A stretch of 28,622 nucleotides of DNA from Candidatus Zhuqueibacterota bacterium (GCA_016783505.1 JADHWK010000030.1:1-28622); one strand, 5' to 3'. Positions 1 to 8,481 are shown, counted from the first letter of the stretch. Notes: generated from the letters alone by a model not told the origin. Made by a program: numbers and translations.

Positions 1-238
1 CACGGACCATGGCCCAGGATAAGTCAAGTCCATCTACTTTATATCCCTTCTCTTGCAATTTTTCCGCTAATTTCCCTGTACCGCAAGCCAGCTCCAGGAT
101 CCCACTTACCCGCATTTCCAGCCCGGTCCAGATGGACTCAACATAATTTGCCCAGCGCTGGTAGTCCACGTGGTCCATTACCTGGTCATAAATGGGAGCC
201 AGACCCTCGTATGGTTGAACCTGGATCTTCTTTCCCAT
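1..238 (-). CDS. SAM-dependent methyltransferase, N-terminal part (cut by window edge)
   Basis: Reading the minus strand from an ATG at 238 gives 79 residues that run off the window at base 1. The N-terminus (MGKKIQVQPYEGLAPIYDQV) followed by ILELACGTGKLAEKL and GLDLSWAMV is the class I Rossmann-fold methyltransferase pattern: motif I is the E-L-A-C-G-T-G glycine loop that binds S-adenosylmethionine, and the D-L-S after the second strand holds the acidic residue that contacts the SAM ribose. The substrate cannot be told from this fragment; small-molecule or ubiquinone/biotin-pathway type methyltransferases (Methyltransf_11/25) share this start. It follows the PdxA gene on the same strand after a 72-base AT-rich spacer made of repeated CAATTTTCAAT-like words, so co-transcription is possible but not shown. 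Confidence 0.8.
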   Translation of the reverse strand, partial: MGKKIQVQPYEGLAPIYDQVMDHVDYQRWANYVESIWTGLEMRVSGILELACGTGKLAEKLQEKGYKVDGLDLSWAMVR

Positions 239-310
239 AGTATTGACAATTTTCAATTGACAAATGACTATTGTCAACAGATTATTTTTTCAATTTTCAA
301 TCGTCAATCT

Positions 311-1342
311 TCACTTATTACTTGTTCTGGCCAGTCTAATGGCGGTCTGGATAGCTTCTTTCATACTGCCCTCATCAGCTACTCCCTTACCGGCGATGTC
401 GAAAGCGGTACCGTGATCCGGGGAGGTGCGGATGAAAGGCAGTCCGGCGGTAAAGTTGACCCCAAAAGAACCCCCCAAGGAGCTGTAAAGCTTGACCGGG
501 ATCAATCCCTGGTCGTGATACATGGCCACGGCGGCATCCAGGCCGTAATCAGACCAGCGGGCAAACAGCGAATCGGCCGGATAGGGGCCCCGCACATCCA
601 TTCCCCCGGCTCTCATTTCCTCAATAGCCGGTGAGATGATCTTTGACTCCTCCTTCCCAAACTTACCCCCCTCCCCGGCGTGGGGGTTTAATGCACACAC
701 CCCAATCCTGGGATGGGGTATCCAGAAGACTTCAGTTAAAGCTTTATGAATAACGTTGGTCTTCTCCGTTACTTTCCGTTTGGTTAATTGGGTGGCGACT
801 GCCGCCAAGGGCAAGTGAGTGGTAACCAGACCGATGCGAAAAGAGCCGTTTAAGAACATCATGGCAAAGACCCGGGTTCCGGCAAGCTCGGCTAAAAATT
901 CCGTCTGTCCCGGAAAATCGTAACCGGCCTGGTGCATGGCCTGCTTTGATAGCGGAGCCGTTACCAGTCCATCGGCGGAACCCCCAAGGCATAGCTCGGC
1001 CCCGATCTTCAACGCCTGAAGGGCGGCCCGGCCGGCGTGTTCGGAAACCTTACCAAGGGCAATCCATTCCTCCCGAACCGGAACCCTATCCAGCACCCCC
1101 ACTATTTCAGGATCAGAGGAAATTTCCCCAGGACTTTCCACTCGCTGAAGCTTAAATCCTAACAGGTTGCCCTTTACAACTAAAAGTTTAAAAGTTTTCT
1201 CGAAAACAGTAAAACTACCGATCAGCACCGGGCGAAATGAGTCCCGAAATTCGGGTTCTGCCAGGGCTTTGAGAACCACCTCAGGACCGACCCCGTTGAA
1301 ATCCCCCATGGTGATGGCAAGGATGGGGTTGGCTTTTCCCAA
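311..1342 (-). CDS. pdxA: 4-hydroxythreonine-4-phosphate dehydrogenase (PdxA family)
   Basis: PdxA oxidises 4-phosphohydroxy-L-threonine with NAD in pyridoxal 5'-phosphate synthesis (DXP-dependent route); it is a cytoplasmic metal-dependent dimer. The 343-residue length is normal for the family. The N-terminal ITMGDFNGVGPEV block matches the ITMGDPxGIGPE signature, with F where P is usual. The three expected metal-ligand histidines are present: VTTH (residue 176), LNPHAGEGG (221) and AMYHDQG (276). The C-terminal LPFIRTSPDHGTAFDIAG block is strongly conserved. At PGQTEFLAEL a Gln replaces the common His of PGHTE. The start codon is TTG with a GGGG motif about 7 bases upstream; no ATG is available before the conserved domain, so TTG is probably right. 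Related PdxA2-type enzymes act on other hydroxy-acid phosphates, and no other pdx gene is nearby to decide. Confidence 0.92.
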   Translation of the reverse strand: MGKANPILAITMGDFNGVGPEVVLKALAEPEFRDSFRPVLIGSFTVFEKTFKLLVVKGNLLGFKLQRVESPGEISSDPEIVGVLDRVPVREEWIALGKVSEHAGRAALQALKIGAELCLGGSADGLVTAPLSKQAMHQAGYDFPGQTEFLAELAGTRVFAMMFLNGSFRIGLVTTHLPLAAVATQLTKRKVTEKTNVIHKALTEVFWIPHPRIGVCALNPHAGEGGKFGKEESKIISPAIEEMRAGGMDVRGPYPADSLFARWSDYGLDAAVAMYHDQGLIPVKLYSSLGGSFGVNFTAGLPFIRTSPDHGTAFDIAGKGVADEGSMKEAIQTAIRLARTSNK

Positions 1343-1511
1343 ATGGTTACCCCGTAAAAATTTTCTGATTAGTCGGGCGTCCGACCGATTACCAGATTAA
1401 TTTAAATTTAAGGCAATTTTACCAAAAAGTCAACCAAAAATAAAAACAACAGTTCACCACTAAATTTTATTTCTGAATCTTTTGGCCTTTCTCAACAAAG
1501 TCCCTTTTAAA

Positions 1512-1552
1512 CCCCCCCTTAATAAGGGGGGGGTGGGGGGGATTTAGGGGGG
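1512..1552. repeat. C7/G7 inverted repeat followed by G-run tract
   Basis: CCCCCCCTT (1512-1520) pairs perfectly with AAGGGGGGG (1524-1532) across a three-base loop. The plus strand continues with runs of 8, 7 and 6 G separated by T and ATTTA. The element resembles short interspersed C/G-run palindromes seen between genes in many bacteria. The plus-strand G runs could also form a four-stranded structure. No function is shown by the sequence. Confidence 0.6.
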
Positions 1553-1643
1553 AAAACAACATAGAGCCAAATTTGATGATTTTCATATTCTTTTTTTTTT
1601 TTTGTTGACTCAGTTGCTGAAATGTTACAAAATAAAAACAAAA

Positions 1644-1667
1644 AAGCCGATCCTTACCAATCGGCTT
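1644..1667 (-). terminator. Rho-independent terminator of the C25-like gene
   Basis: AAGCCGAT (1644-1651) and ATCGGCTT (1660-1667) form an 8-bp stem with an 8-base loop. Read on the minus strand the stem is followed by TTTTTTG and TTTTT. It lies 58 bases downstream of the stop of the 1726-6240 gene, in the right orientation to end it. Confidence 0.8.
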
Positions 1668-1725
1668 GCTTTAGACTAACCTTGTGCGGCACTCAAATCA
1701 CGGCGCCGCATTCCACATGATAACG

Positions 1726-4700
1726 TTATTTGAGATACAACATCTTCTTCAGACTTCGAAAATCCCCGGCCTGAAGCTCGTAAAAGTAAAGACCCGTCGC
1801 CTGGTCATTGGCGAACCAGGTCACCTCTTTGACCCCGGCTTCCATCTCCCGGTCAACGAGGGTGGCAATCTCCTGACCCAGAACGTTGTAGATCCTTAAA
1901 GATACCCAGCTTTTATCCGACAAGCCAAAGGTGATGGTGGTCTTCTTATTGAAGGGATTGGGAAAGTTCTGTGAGAGAAAGGTGGCCTGGGGAATGCCCC
2001 CCTCTTCGCCTTCTTCTTCAATCAGGACAAGGGGGAGGGTGGTGATGACCCGCAGGGTCCAGTCATTGAGGATGCCTTCATCCCCGAGGGCCACATCGGC
2101 CACGAAAAGTTCCCATTGGCCCTGAGCAGGCTCACCGACAAAATCCTCAAGACTACCCGGCCCGGGAAGGGGACTATCCCAGGTGTACCACAGGTTCAAG
2201 TTGGGAAAGTTAAACCCATTACGATCGTGGAGCCTCACCGTGGTTCCCCCCGGCGAGGTGAGCTCCACCACCAGGTCGCTGACCCAGGGATGAACAATAT
2301 CCAGAAATACCTCGACCCCCGCCACCTGGATGTCATCGTCTACCCGGCAGATGCTGCGAACCCGTTCCAAATTATTGTCGGGAATGGCCAGATCGGCCCG
2401 GCCTCCATAGTCTGCCACCAGGGCCCGGATCAGTTCAAATTCCACATCCGGGGTGGTCTGATCTTGTAAAACGGTTACATCGGATCTTATCTGGGGGATA
2501 AAGTCGGGATGGGATGCCCGCAGGGTATAGGAGCCCGGATAAATCCCCCCGATTTCAAACTCGCCGCTGGTCAAGGTTACGGCGCTTAAATCCGTCCCCA
2601 CTAGGTTTACTACCACACCGCTGTTGTTGTCCTGGCCTGAAAGGTCCACCCTGCCGGATATGGTCCCGGGCTCCCCGGGCTCAGGGGACAGCAGATAATT
2701 AACCGTATTAACCAGCAATTGGGCACCGATTTCCCGATCCATGGCCCGGTAGTTAAAACAGAAAAAGACCACTTGGGCACTAGCGGGATGGCTATTGTTA
2801 TCATAGACCAACACCCCACCCCAGTCAGGATCAGAACCCCAGGTATAAACGGCGTAGGCATCTGCGGCTGGCCGATTGCCATCCTGATCCCCCCATCCCT
2901 GATATGCGATCCCCAGGCTCTGGGGTAAAACATAAGGGAAGGTGGCAATGGGATGTTGGCTGAACTCAAGCGTTAGCGGGCCGCCCTCGTCAGCACCCCA
3001 GTCGGACACATGAAGGACCTTCCGGGCAAACGCCCAGTCGCCCGGGTAGGCGAGGAATTTATATCCCAATTCACCCCCTTCGAGCAACAATTTTCCCCCC
3101 CGGGCCACATAGCTTTTCAGGGAGTCCCGGAGGGTTGAATCGGGTAAGGGATCGAGGGCACCCCCACTGGAAAATACAATGAGGTCGTAACCATCCCAGC
3201 CTAAGGAATCAAACTGCGATACCCCATTAACCTGATAACCATAAGCTTTAAGGTCATCCATCACCAGCGGTGCCGAGGGGACCGGCGGGGTGAAGGCCTG
3301 AGTGATAACCGTTTTATCCTTGAGTATTTTGGAAACCTGACCCCCCGTCCCCCCTTTATCCTCGATGACCAAGACTCTGCCCGACATCCGCTCCAGTTCA
3401 AAATCCAGACGGAGGCTATCGGTATCTAGGATTACCGTCAAAAGATAGGATATATAATGGGGCGATTCGACCCTAAAAAGGTAACTGGAATAGGGAAGCT
3501 CCATCTGATAGGAGGGATCACAGGCCGAATCGGCCTCGACGACAGCATAGGGTTCATCCTGGGCATCCTGCCGAAAGATGGTAAGCCTCCCCCCCAGGGG
3601 TCTTGAGCTATCTTTTCCCCGGATAAATCCCCAGATCCGGGTTTTTGGGGCCGGGGTAAGCACCAACGCCACCTGGTTGGTATCTACCTTTAACAGATAC
3701 GGTTCATAATAAGGGACAAAGCCAAACGCCGAGACGTAAAGGCCATATATCCCTACGGACAGATCCCTCTCTACCACAAAACGACCGTCCTCATCGGTCA
3801 GGACGGAAAACCAGGGGGGCTCTAGTCCGGGATCTGCCCCCCCAGGGTATAGTTTGACCTCCATCCCCGGAAGGGGCTCGCCGGTCTCCATCACCCTCAC
3901 CCTTCCCGTCAGGCTTCCGAAGGCGGGGCGCACCGGGATGCTCTTCTGGTACAATCGGTAACCGGCCAGCCCCAGAACTGCCCACAGCTCTCCGGTAGTG
4001 GGCGGAGCAATCCGCAGGGTGTCCCCCCCAAAAGCCGTGTCAACCCCGCACCCCTTTACAAAAAGGGTGGCCCCCGGGGGTTCTGAAAAAAAGGTTATCA
4101 CCCCCGGCCAGGTATGGGTCAAGGCGCTGTCCAGTCCGATGTCCGGGGTTGAAACCTCTATCCCCGCATTCAGCAGATCAAGGGCCCCAACAACGCGGAT
4201 GGAGTCAACAAACAGGTCGTAGTTCTCCCCGGGCCGTCTTCCGGTGATCAGCAACGTCTCACCAAAGAGGGGGAGGAAGGACAGGCTGCAAAGGCCTGAA
4301 GCATCGGTGGTATCGGTCACCGGGGCTACGCCCCACCCGGAAACCCCGATCACCGTCCCCGGCAGGGGCAATCCCATCGTATCCCGAACCGTCACCGCTA
4401 TCCGGGCCTCCTGGTTCACCACCACCGTGTCGGGGTTCAGGATGACCCTGGTTGGCACTAAGGCCATTACCGTATCTATGAAAGCCTGATAGCCATTTTT
4501 GACAACGGAGAGAATCAGGGGGCCCTCTTCGGCAGGAACGGGGTTAAGGGCCAAGCTAACCCTCCCCAGGGGGTCGGTAGCCCCCTCCCCGTACCAGACC
4601 CCATCCCCGAACAGGGTCACCCAAGCCCCTGGAATCGGTCCGCTTAGGGATTGCACCCGAAGGGAGTACTCCGAATGGCCCAGGGGGAGAACAGGGCAAT

Positions 4701-6240
4701 AATCAACAAAAAGTTTTTGGGGGACGCCCATCAGCAGCGGGAGTGCTGGGTCGCTCAGAAGATGGTAGACCTCAAAATAATGATGGGCCCGGTTCAATCC
4801 ACGGGCGTAGACGGCCATTTTGGCCGCTAGCCCAGCCATTCCCAGCTCCAATAATTCGGGGGACCAGTCCCCAAACATCCCCTGACCCATCCAGACCTCC
4901 CCTTCCCCCCGGGCCCCCGGAAAGGCCGGCGCCCCAGGCTTCACCCGAGCTACTTCATCCTCCCCATCCCCGGAAAGAGCCCAGGTGGAGTCACAAATAA
5001 TACCCAGCAGTTCGGTGGAATGTCGGATGATCCCCCGGCCGGCGGGCGCCTCAGGTGGCCACCGGTCCAGATAGAAATTCAGATAAGAATCGTCCCCCCC
5101 AACGACTGAAAAAATCCCCTGGTCATATCCGATCAGCCGGTCGAGCACCGTTCCCAGTTCCTTAGGATCAGACACTAAAAGCCGCCCCAGGGCGATGTCC
5201 GGTATCCATTCCCCCCCATCCATGACCGAGTAGGGAAGATCGGTAGTAACCCCCGGGGTGGTGCCGGTAAAGGCCGGGACATCCCCCATGTCCCCCAGCA
5301 GCAGGACATAGGCCGGGGGGATCTCCCCGTAGCGGTATTGATTGAAGATATAATTTCGAATAGCATGCTGGCTTTCCCCCAGTTCGGTCACCGTCTTGAC
5401 GTCCATCCCAAAACCCTTCTGCCGCTTCCAATGGATAAAATCAGGGAGTTTGGGGTCATCGGCAAACCGATCCCCAACGATCAAAAGATACGCCGGTTTT
5501 TTCCCCTGGCCTATCCCCGCACCCCCGAAGGCCTCGGGGTTTAAAAGGAAGGAATTGGCAATGGCCTCAAACCCGGGCAGGTAGTATCGCTGGGAGACGG
5601 CCTCGGTGGTGGCAGGATCGGAATCGGAGAGCTGAACTTCCAGGGTTGCAGTGGTGAAAACCGTCAAGCTCCGGGAAGCAGGTTGATAATGGATAGGATA
5701 AAAGGCCACCCTTGCCATCCGGTAGGCCCGGAAGATGGACACATCGAGGATTTCAACCCGGGGGGATGGATAATCGGCTTCGGTGGCATAAAACTCCTCA
5801 TCGAAGGCAAATTTCCCGATGGACTTATCTTCGCCCTCAAGTACGGGTTTCTGAACAGGAATCAGGGGATAGTTCAACCCGTGGTCATATAAAGAAAAGG
5901 TTTTAACGGTGGAATCAACTACCTGGACGGAAACCCCGGCACCCCAGGGGATCCGCACCAGGGTAATGATAACCGGCAATTTCGCCTTACCTGGATCGGA
6001 AGTGTAGAAAAAATCCCCCAGGGAAATCTCGGCAAAGCTGCCCTTTGGGGTCTGCTTTTCTTCAACAAACATCCCCCCCAGGCTCACCGAGTATCGGACC
6101 GTCCCATAATCGGACCCTAGATGGAGGACCTGGGCCGGGCCCGGTGGGGTCTCCCCATCAAAGGCCAGCCATTCTGGGGCACCCAAAACCGGGAGGCCGA
6201 TTAGAAAAATGATAGAAACTAATAGCCGAATCATTACCAA
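1726..6240 (-). CDS. Large exported C25 (gingipain)-like protein with P domain and type IX sorting domain; catalytic core apparently missing
   Basis: The 1504 residues begin with a signal peptide (about residues 1-21, hydrophobic IIFLIGLPVLG then A). Residues about 249-505 resemble Peptidase C25: YLLIVGDRF, the IPPAYVLLLGD strand, TTDLPYSVMDG, PDIALGRL, and a terminal LLSDPALPLLMG. The usual central segment with the GHG histidine and catalytic cysteine is not seen; only about 120 residues lie between GRL..GYDQ and DPALPL. Then come Ig-like/CARDB-type segments (520-690), carboxypeptidase-regulatory-like repeats (775-860, 866-950, 1192-1270), a ThuA/GATase-like region (954-1185), a P/Homo B-type domain (about 1275-1400, HPWVSDLVVELTSPGG, NDWTLRV) and a type IX sorting domain (1423-1504, SQNFPNPFN, IYNVLGQE). 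Secretion to the cell surface is inferred. The first codon is TTG with AGAGGG 11 bases upstream; an ATG two codons later (6234) is an alternative. Confidence 0.85.
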   Translation of the reverse strand: MVMIRLLVSIIFLIGLPVLGAPEWLAFDGETPPGPAQVLHLGSDYGTVRYSVSLGGMFVEEKQTPKGSFAEISLGDFFYTSDPGKAKLPVIITLVRIPWGAGVSVQVVDSTVKTFSLYDHGLNYPLIPVQKPVLEGEDKSIGKFAFDEEFYATEADYPSPRVEILDVSIFRAYRMARVAFYPIHYQPASRSLTVFTTATLEVQLSDSDPATTEAVSQRYYLPGFEAIANSFLLNPEAFGGAGIGQGKKPAYLLIVGDRFADDPKLPDFIHWKRQKGFGMDVKTVTELGESQHAIRNYIFNQYRYGEIPPAYVLLLGDMGDVPAFTGTTPGVTTDLPYSVMDGGEWIPDIALGRLLVSDPKELGTVLDRLIGYDQGIFSVVGGDDSYLNFYLDRWPPEAPAGRGIIRHSTELLGIICDSTWALSGDGEDEVARVKPGAPAFPGARGEGEVWMGQGMFGDWSPELLELGMAGLAAKMAVYARGLNRAHHYFEVYHLLSDPALPLLMGVPQKLFVDYCPVLPLGHSEYSLRVQSLSGPIPGAWVTLFGDGVWYGEGATDPLGRVSLALNPVPAEEGPLILSVVKNGYQAFIDTVMALVPTRVILNPDTVVVNQEARIAVTVRDTMGLPLPGTVIGVSGWGVAPVTDTTDASGLCSLSFLPLFGETLLITGRRPGENYDLFVDSIRVVGALDLLNAGIEVSTPDIGLDSALTHTWPGVITFFSEPPGATLFVKGCGVDTAFGGDTLRIAPPTTGELWAVLGLAGYRLYQKSIPVRPAFGSLTGRVRVMETGEPLPGMEVKLYPGGADPGLEPPWFSVLTDEDGRFVVERDLSVGIYGLYVSAFGFVPYYEPYLLKVDTNQVALVLTPAPKTRIWGFIRGKDSSRPLGGRLTIFRQDAQDEPYAVVEADSACDPSYQMELPYSSYLFRVESPHYISYLLTVILDTDSLRLDFELERMSGRVLVIEDKGGTGGQVSKILKDKTVITQAFTPPVPSAPLVMDDLKAYGYQVNGVSQFDSLGWDGYDLIVFSSGGALDPLPDSTLRDSLKSYVARGGKLLLEGGELGYKFLAYPGDWAFARKVLHVSDWGADEGGPLTLEFSQHPIATFPYVLPQSLGIAYQGWGDQDGNRPAADAYAVYTWGSDPDWGGVLVYDNNSHPASAQVVFFCFNYRAMDREIGAQLLVNTVNYLLSPEPGEPGTISGRVDLSGQDNNSGVVVNLVGTDLSAVTLTSGEFEIGGIYPGSYTLRASHPDFIPQIRSDVTVLQDQTTPDVEFELIRALVADYGGRADLAIPDNNLERVRSICRVDDDIQVAGVEVFLDIVHPWVSDLVVELTSPGGTTVRLHDRNGFNFPNLNLWYTWDSPLPGPGSLEDFVGEPAQGQWELFVADVALGDEGILNDWTLRVITTLPLVLIEEEGEEGGIPQATFLSQNFPNPFNKKTTITFGLSDKSWVSLRIYNVLGQEIATLVDREMEAGVKEVTWFANDQATGLYFYELQAGDFRSLKKMLYLK

Positions 6241-6342
6241 GTTGTAATTAGCCCTCTTTAATTTTGAAAAAGTTGTTTCTGTTTTTCCAAAGGTTTTTTA
6301 ATCTCCTTAGGAATGTTCATTTTATCTCAATAATGCCATTTC

Positions 6343-6437
6343 ACATAACGGTTTCAGCATAAAAGAAGTCCTGAGCGTTAGCGAAGGATTTGGGTGATCC
6401 CGACAGAGTCGGGAGAACCTTTTATGTTGTGTTAGGC
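6343..6437 (-). other. attC-like integron recombination site 1
   Basis: On the minus strand the site opens with GCCTAAC (6437-6431; matches R'' RYYYAAC) and closes with GTTATGT (6349-6343; GTTRRRY with one mismatch). The inner arms CATAAAAG/CTTTTATG pair. The centre folds into two side hairpins, CCCGAC/GTCGGG and AAGTCCT/AGGATTT. It begins 29 bases after the stop of the 6467-6802 gene, as expected for an attC at the 3' end of a cassette. This is the weakest of the three sites because spacing between the AAC/GTT ends and the inner arms is unequal (8 versus 4 bases) and its consensus core faces the opposite way. Confidence 0.5.
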
Positions 6438-6466
6438 GATGCGGCGGGCTTACTTTATCCAACATC

Positions 6467-6802
6467 TCATCTAAACCTTTTTAATACTGTTTTTTGGATT
6501 ACTTGAAAGCGGTCTTTGACCCCAAAATCTTTATACAAACTTTCTGTTAAAGAACCCTCTGGATAATTTGTTTTATCCTGTATTGCCATAAGTTCTGTTA
6601 CAACAAGCATAAATTCCACTGTAAATTCTCCAACTTTATCTAATTCTTTAAATGGCTCAATGTGTTCAGGTTTAAAAAATTGGAGAGTTGGCGGGAATGA
6701 ATTTACAGGTTTAATCTGTTTAAGCATTATTGGAATATGGTCTTTCAATTTTAGAGTTAACGATGGATTATAAGCGTGTTTAACATACATCTTAACAGTC
6801 AT
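6467..6802 (-). CDS. Hypothetical protein (last gene of the third cassette)
   Basis: This is a 111-residue protein that I do not recognise. It has no signal peptide or membrane segment, is lysine- and hydrophobic-rich, and has a mixed alpha/beta look (for example KPEHIEPFKELDKVGEFTVEF). Its ATG overlaps the final codons of the upstream zinc-ribbon frame (TGACTGTTAA is shared), so translation is probably coupled. A second ATG four codons in (6790) is possible. It is followed after 29 bases by an attC-like site. Base composition is AT-rich like the neighbouring methyltransferase gene and unlike the GC-rich C25-like gene. No function can be assigned. Confidence 0.6.
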   Translation of the reverse strand: MTVKMYVKHAYNPSLTLKLKDHIPIMLKQIKPVNSFPPTLQFFKPEHIEPFKELDKVGEFTVEFMLVVTELMAIQDKTNYPEGSLTESLYKDFGVKDRFQVIQKTVLKRFR

Positions 6803-6953
6803 CTATTTCTGCCAAGATATCTGTTAGCTCTGTCAAAGTCCACTTACGACCGCATTTACAGTCTCCATTGTATGTATTCGGATACTAACCACCCTCGACT
6901 TCGAGCATTACTTCTCTCCCACATAAACATTTAATCGTCACTTCATTCTGCAT
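6792..6953 (-). pseudogene. Small CxC...CxC zinc-ribbon-like protein interrupted by an in-frame TAG
   Basis: A good ribosome site (GGAGG, 5-6 bases before ATG at 6953) starts a 53-codon frame ending with TAA at 6794-6792. It reads MQNEVTIKCLCGREVMLEVE-GG, then TAG (6887-6885), then YPNTYNGDCKCGRKWTLTEL and ILAEIDDC. The two Cys-x-Cys pairs (KCLCG and DCKCG) on either side of the stop would form one zinc knuckle, so the frame is only meaningful if the TAG is read through or is a recent mutation (CAG to TAG is one change). The next gene starts inside its last codons. Options are a fresh pseudogene, a sequencing error, or amber readthrough. Confidence 0.6.
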
Positions 6954-7062
6954 ATCTACCTCCTTCATTTTTCGATGGTTCCAAATCGTTCTCGCTTTTC
7001 GTCATGAAACAACATCGAATTATAAAGTACCCTAACTGGTTGTAAAATTTAAACAAAAATCT

Positions 7063-7938
7063 TCATTTCTTCCTTCGGTTATTTGTTAGATATTTCCTCT
7101 GTTCCTCAAGAAGTGTAAGTTGTCGTTCTATATTTTTAATCTCGTATTTTTTCAATCTTAATTTGTATTTTTCTTCAATAAGTCCTTTAGTCAGCCTATC
7201 AAGAATCATCTTGTAGTACTTTTCATCTATTTCTGCGGAAATATATTGCCTATTGAGAACTTTACATATCTCTATTTCAGAACCACTACCACCAAAAAGA
7301 ATCAACACAATCTCGTCGGGTTGAGTACAAGACTTTATTAACATTTCAGAAAGTTTTTGTGGTATCTGACAGGCATGGAACGTCTTTTCTCTACTCACAT
7401 TTTTAACCAAGTCAAAATAAAACCAATCATAGGGCATCCTTCCTGTTGAACCATTTGCTAAGTTTTTTAAAATCCGTCTATCTGTTGGATTCTTATAAGG
7501 AACTGCTACATTATTTTTGTAAAATTTGTTGTCCCTTGTCTTTCGACAATGCAGGATACTTCTATGGGCTGTGGTAAAACGTTTTGGAGTGTGCCCTACA
7601 TTTGTATTATATACCCAAGCATAATCATAAACTCCATAGCATGCCTCGTCCAAATATTTTACTCTCAAATAAGCGTTCTGTTTTGGATAGTTTATTAAAA
7701 ACATATTCCCTGTGTCTTTTAATACTCTCATAGATTCCCTTGCTAATTCGATATACCATTCAATATATTCATTAAAATTTTTTGTGTACGACTTATCTCC
7801 ATATTTCACCCCAACATTATAGTCAGGATCTCCATATACCATATCAACACTTTTGTCAGGTAATTCCTTCAATACCTCCATAATATCTTTTAGAAATACT
7901 TTATTTAGGTAACTCTCGATATCCTTATTAGCACCCAT
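7063..7938 (-). CDS. DNA adenine/cytosine-N4 methyltransferase, beta-type motif order, variant DPDY
   Basis: This 291-residue enzyme belongs to the N6/N4 DNA methylase fold (Pfam N6_N4_Mtase type). Catalytic motif IV comes first, YGDPDYNVG at residues 35-43, and the SAM-binding motif I FGGSGSE lies near the C-terminus at 215-221, which is the beta-class order. Motif IV is normally D/N/S-P-P-Y/F; here the second proline is aspartate. NYPKQNAYLRVKYLDEA and NTNVGHTPKRFTTAHRSILH lie between them. It would methylate an exocyclic amino group in a short DNA target. The ATG abuts the TAG of the preceding 180-residue gene, with GGAGG inside that gene's end, so the two are translationally coupled and probably form one restriction-modification unit. 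The AT-rich composition contrasts with flanking core genes. Confidence 0.85.
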   Translation of the reverse strand: MGANKDIESYLNKVFLKDIMEVLKELPDKSVDMVYGDPDYNVGVKYGDKSYTKNFNEYIEWYIELARESMRVLKDTGNMFLINYPKQNAYLRVKYLDEACYGVYDYAWVYNTNVGHTPKRFTTAHRSILHCRKTRDNKFYKNNVAVPYKNPTDRRILKNLANGSTGRMPYDWFYFDLVKNVSREKTFHACQIPQKLSEMLIKSCTQPDEIVLILFGGSGSEIEICKVLNRQYISAEIDEKYYKMILDRLTKGLIEEKYKLRLKKYEIKNIERQLTLLEEQRKYLTNNRRKK

Positions 7939-8481
7939 CTATGCCTCCTTCAGGGCATTATATAACATTGCTCGCCCTTTATAATTCCAATACACAATGT
8001 CTTCCATAATAAACATCCATTTTATCACTTTCAAAAGGATATCGCCCCTTGCACCTGTTTCAAATGATGTTTGTAAATCAGAATAATTTTCCAACAGTTG
8101 GTCAACATCATTTTCTGAGCACTCGTATATTGCAGTAAGCGCGTGCAATAAAACACTAAACTTTTGTGGGTTTTCCTGTTTTTTATTTTGAAAGTCGAAC
8201 TTAATCTCATCATGTGAGCCTTTCCCCAATCTAAATTCTTTCAACACTTCCACTTTAAAATCAAAGTTCCATTTATTCAAGCCTCCTGGCCTGAAGATAA
8301 AAAGTTGCTTACCAATTGATAAATTCTCCACGGGATAACGGAATTTTATCCCTTTTCCTCTTTGTTGGCTTTCAACATCAATAAATGTATTTACGACTTT
8401 TCTCACTATTTCATGACGAGCCATAGAACCCTTAATTTCAATCATTTTTCCAGTAATAATGGTTGTATCTTTTTTCTTCAT
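7939..8481 (-). CDS. Unrecognised 180-residue partner of the DPDY methyltransferase, candidate restriction endonuclease
   Basis: I do not recognise this protein. It has no signal peptide or membrane helix. The N-terminal part (ITGKMIEIKGSMARHEIVRK) is followed by a beta-rich FIFRPGGLNKWNFDFKVEV stretch and a helical C-terminus. FDFKVEV and EIKFDFQNKK contain acidic/Lys combinations that could fit a nuclease core, but no clean PD-(D/E)xK motif stands out. It is first in the cassette: AGGAG lies 8 bases before ATG, the start is 31 bases after attC-like site 2, and the stop abuts the methyltransferase ATG. A restriction enzyme or specificity/control partner is inferred from context only. Confidence 0.7.
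   Translation of the reverse strand: MKKKDTTIITGKMIEIKGSMARHEIVRKVVNTFIDVESQQRGKGIKFRYPVENLSIGKQLFIFRPGGLNKWNFDFKVEVLKEFRLGKGSHDEIKFDFQNKKQENPQKFSVLLHALTAIYECSENDVDQLLENYSDLQTSFETGARGDILLKVIKWMFIMEDIVYWNYKGRAMLYNALKEA

Larger units (their letters stand above)
1343..1725. other. Intergenic gap with G-run inverted repeat and terminator
   Basis: This 383-base stretch separates the large C25-like gene from pdxA. I see no credible coding region. It holds a CCCCCCCTT/AAGGGGGGG inverted repeat with further G runs (1512-1552), a long T tract at about 1592-1602, and the terminator of the upstream minus-strand gene (1644-1667). The remainder is AT-rich. A promoter for pdxA should lie in this gap, but I cannot point to one with confidence. 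Confidence 0.6.

Noticed and set aside
170-634. Plus-strand open frame of 154 codons
   Set aside because: It lies antisense to the methyltransferase start and the pdxA end; the product is low-complexity and has no family features.
1592-1602. Long T tract as a terminator of the C25-like gene
   Set aside because: The tract is not preceded by a stem on either strand; the hairpin at 1644-1667 fits better.
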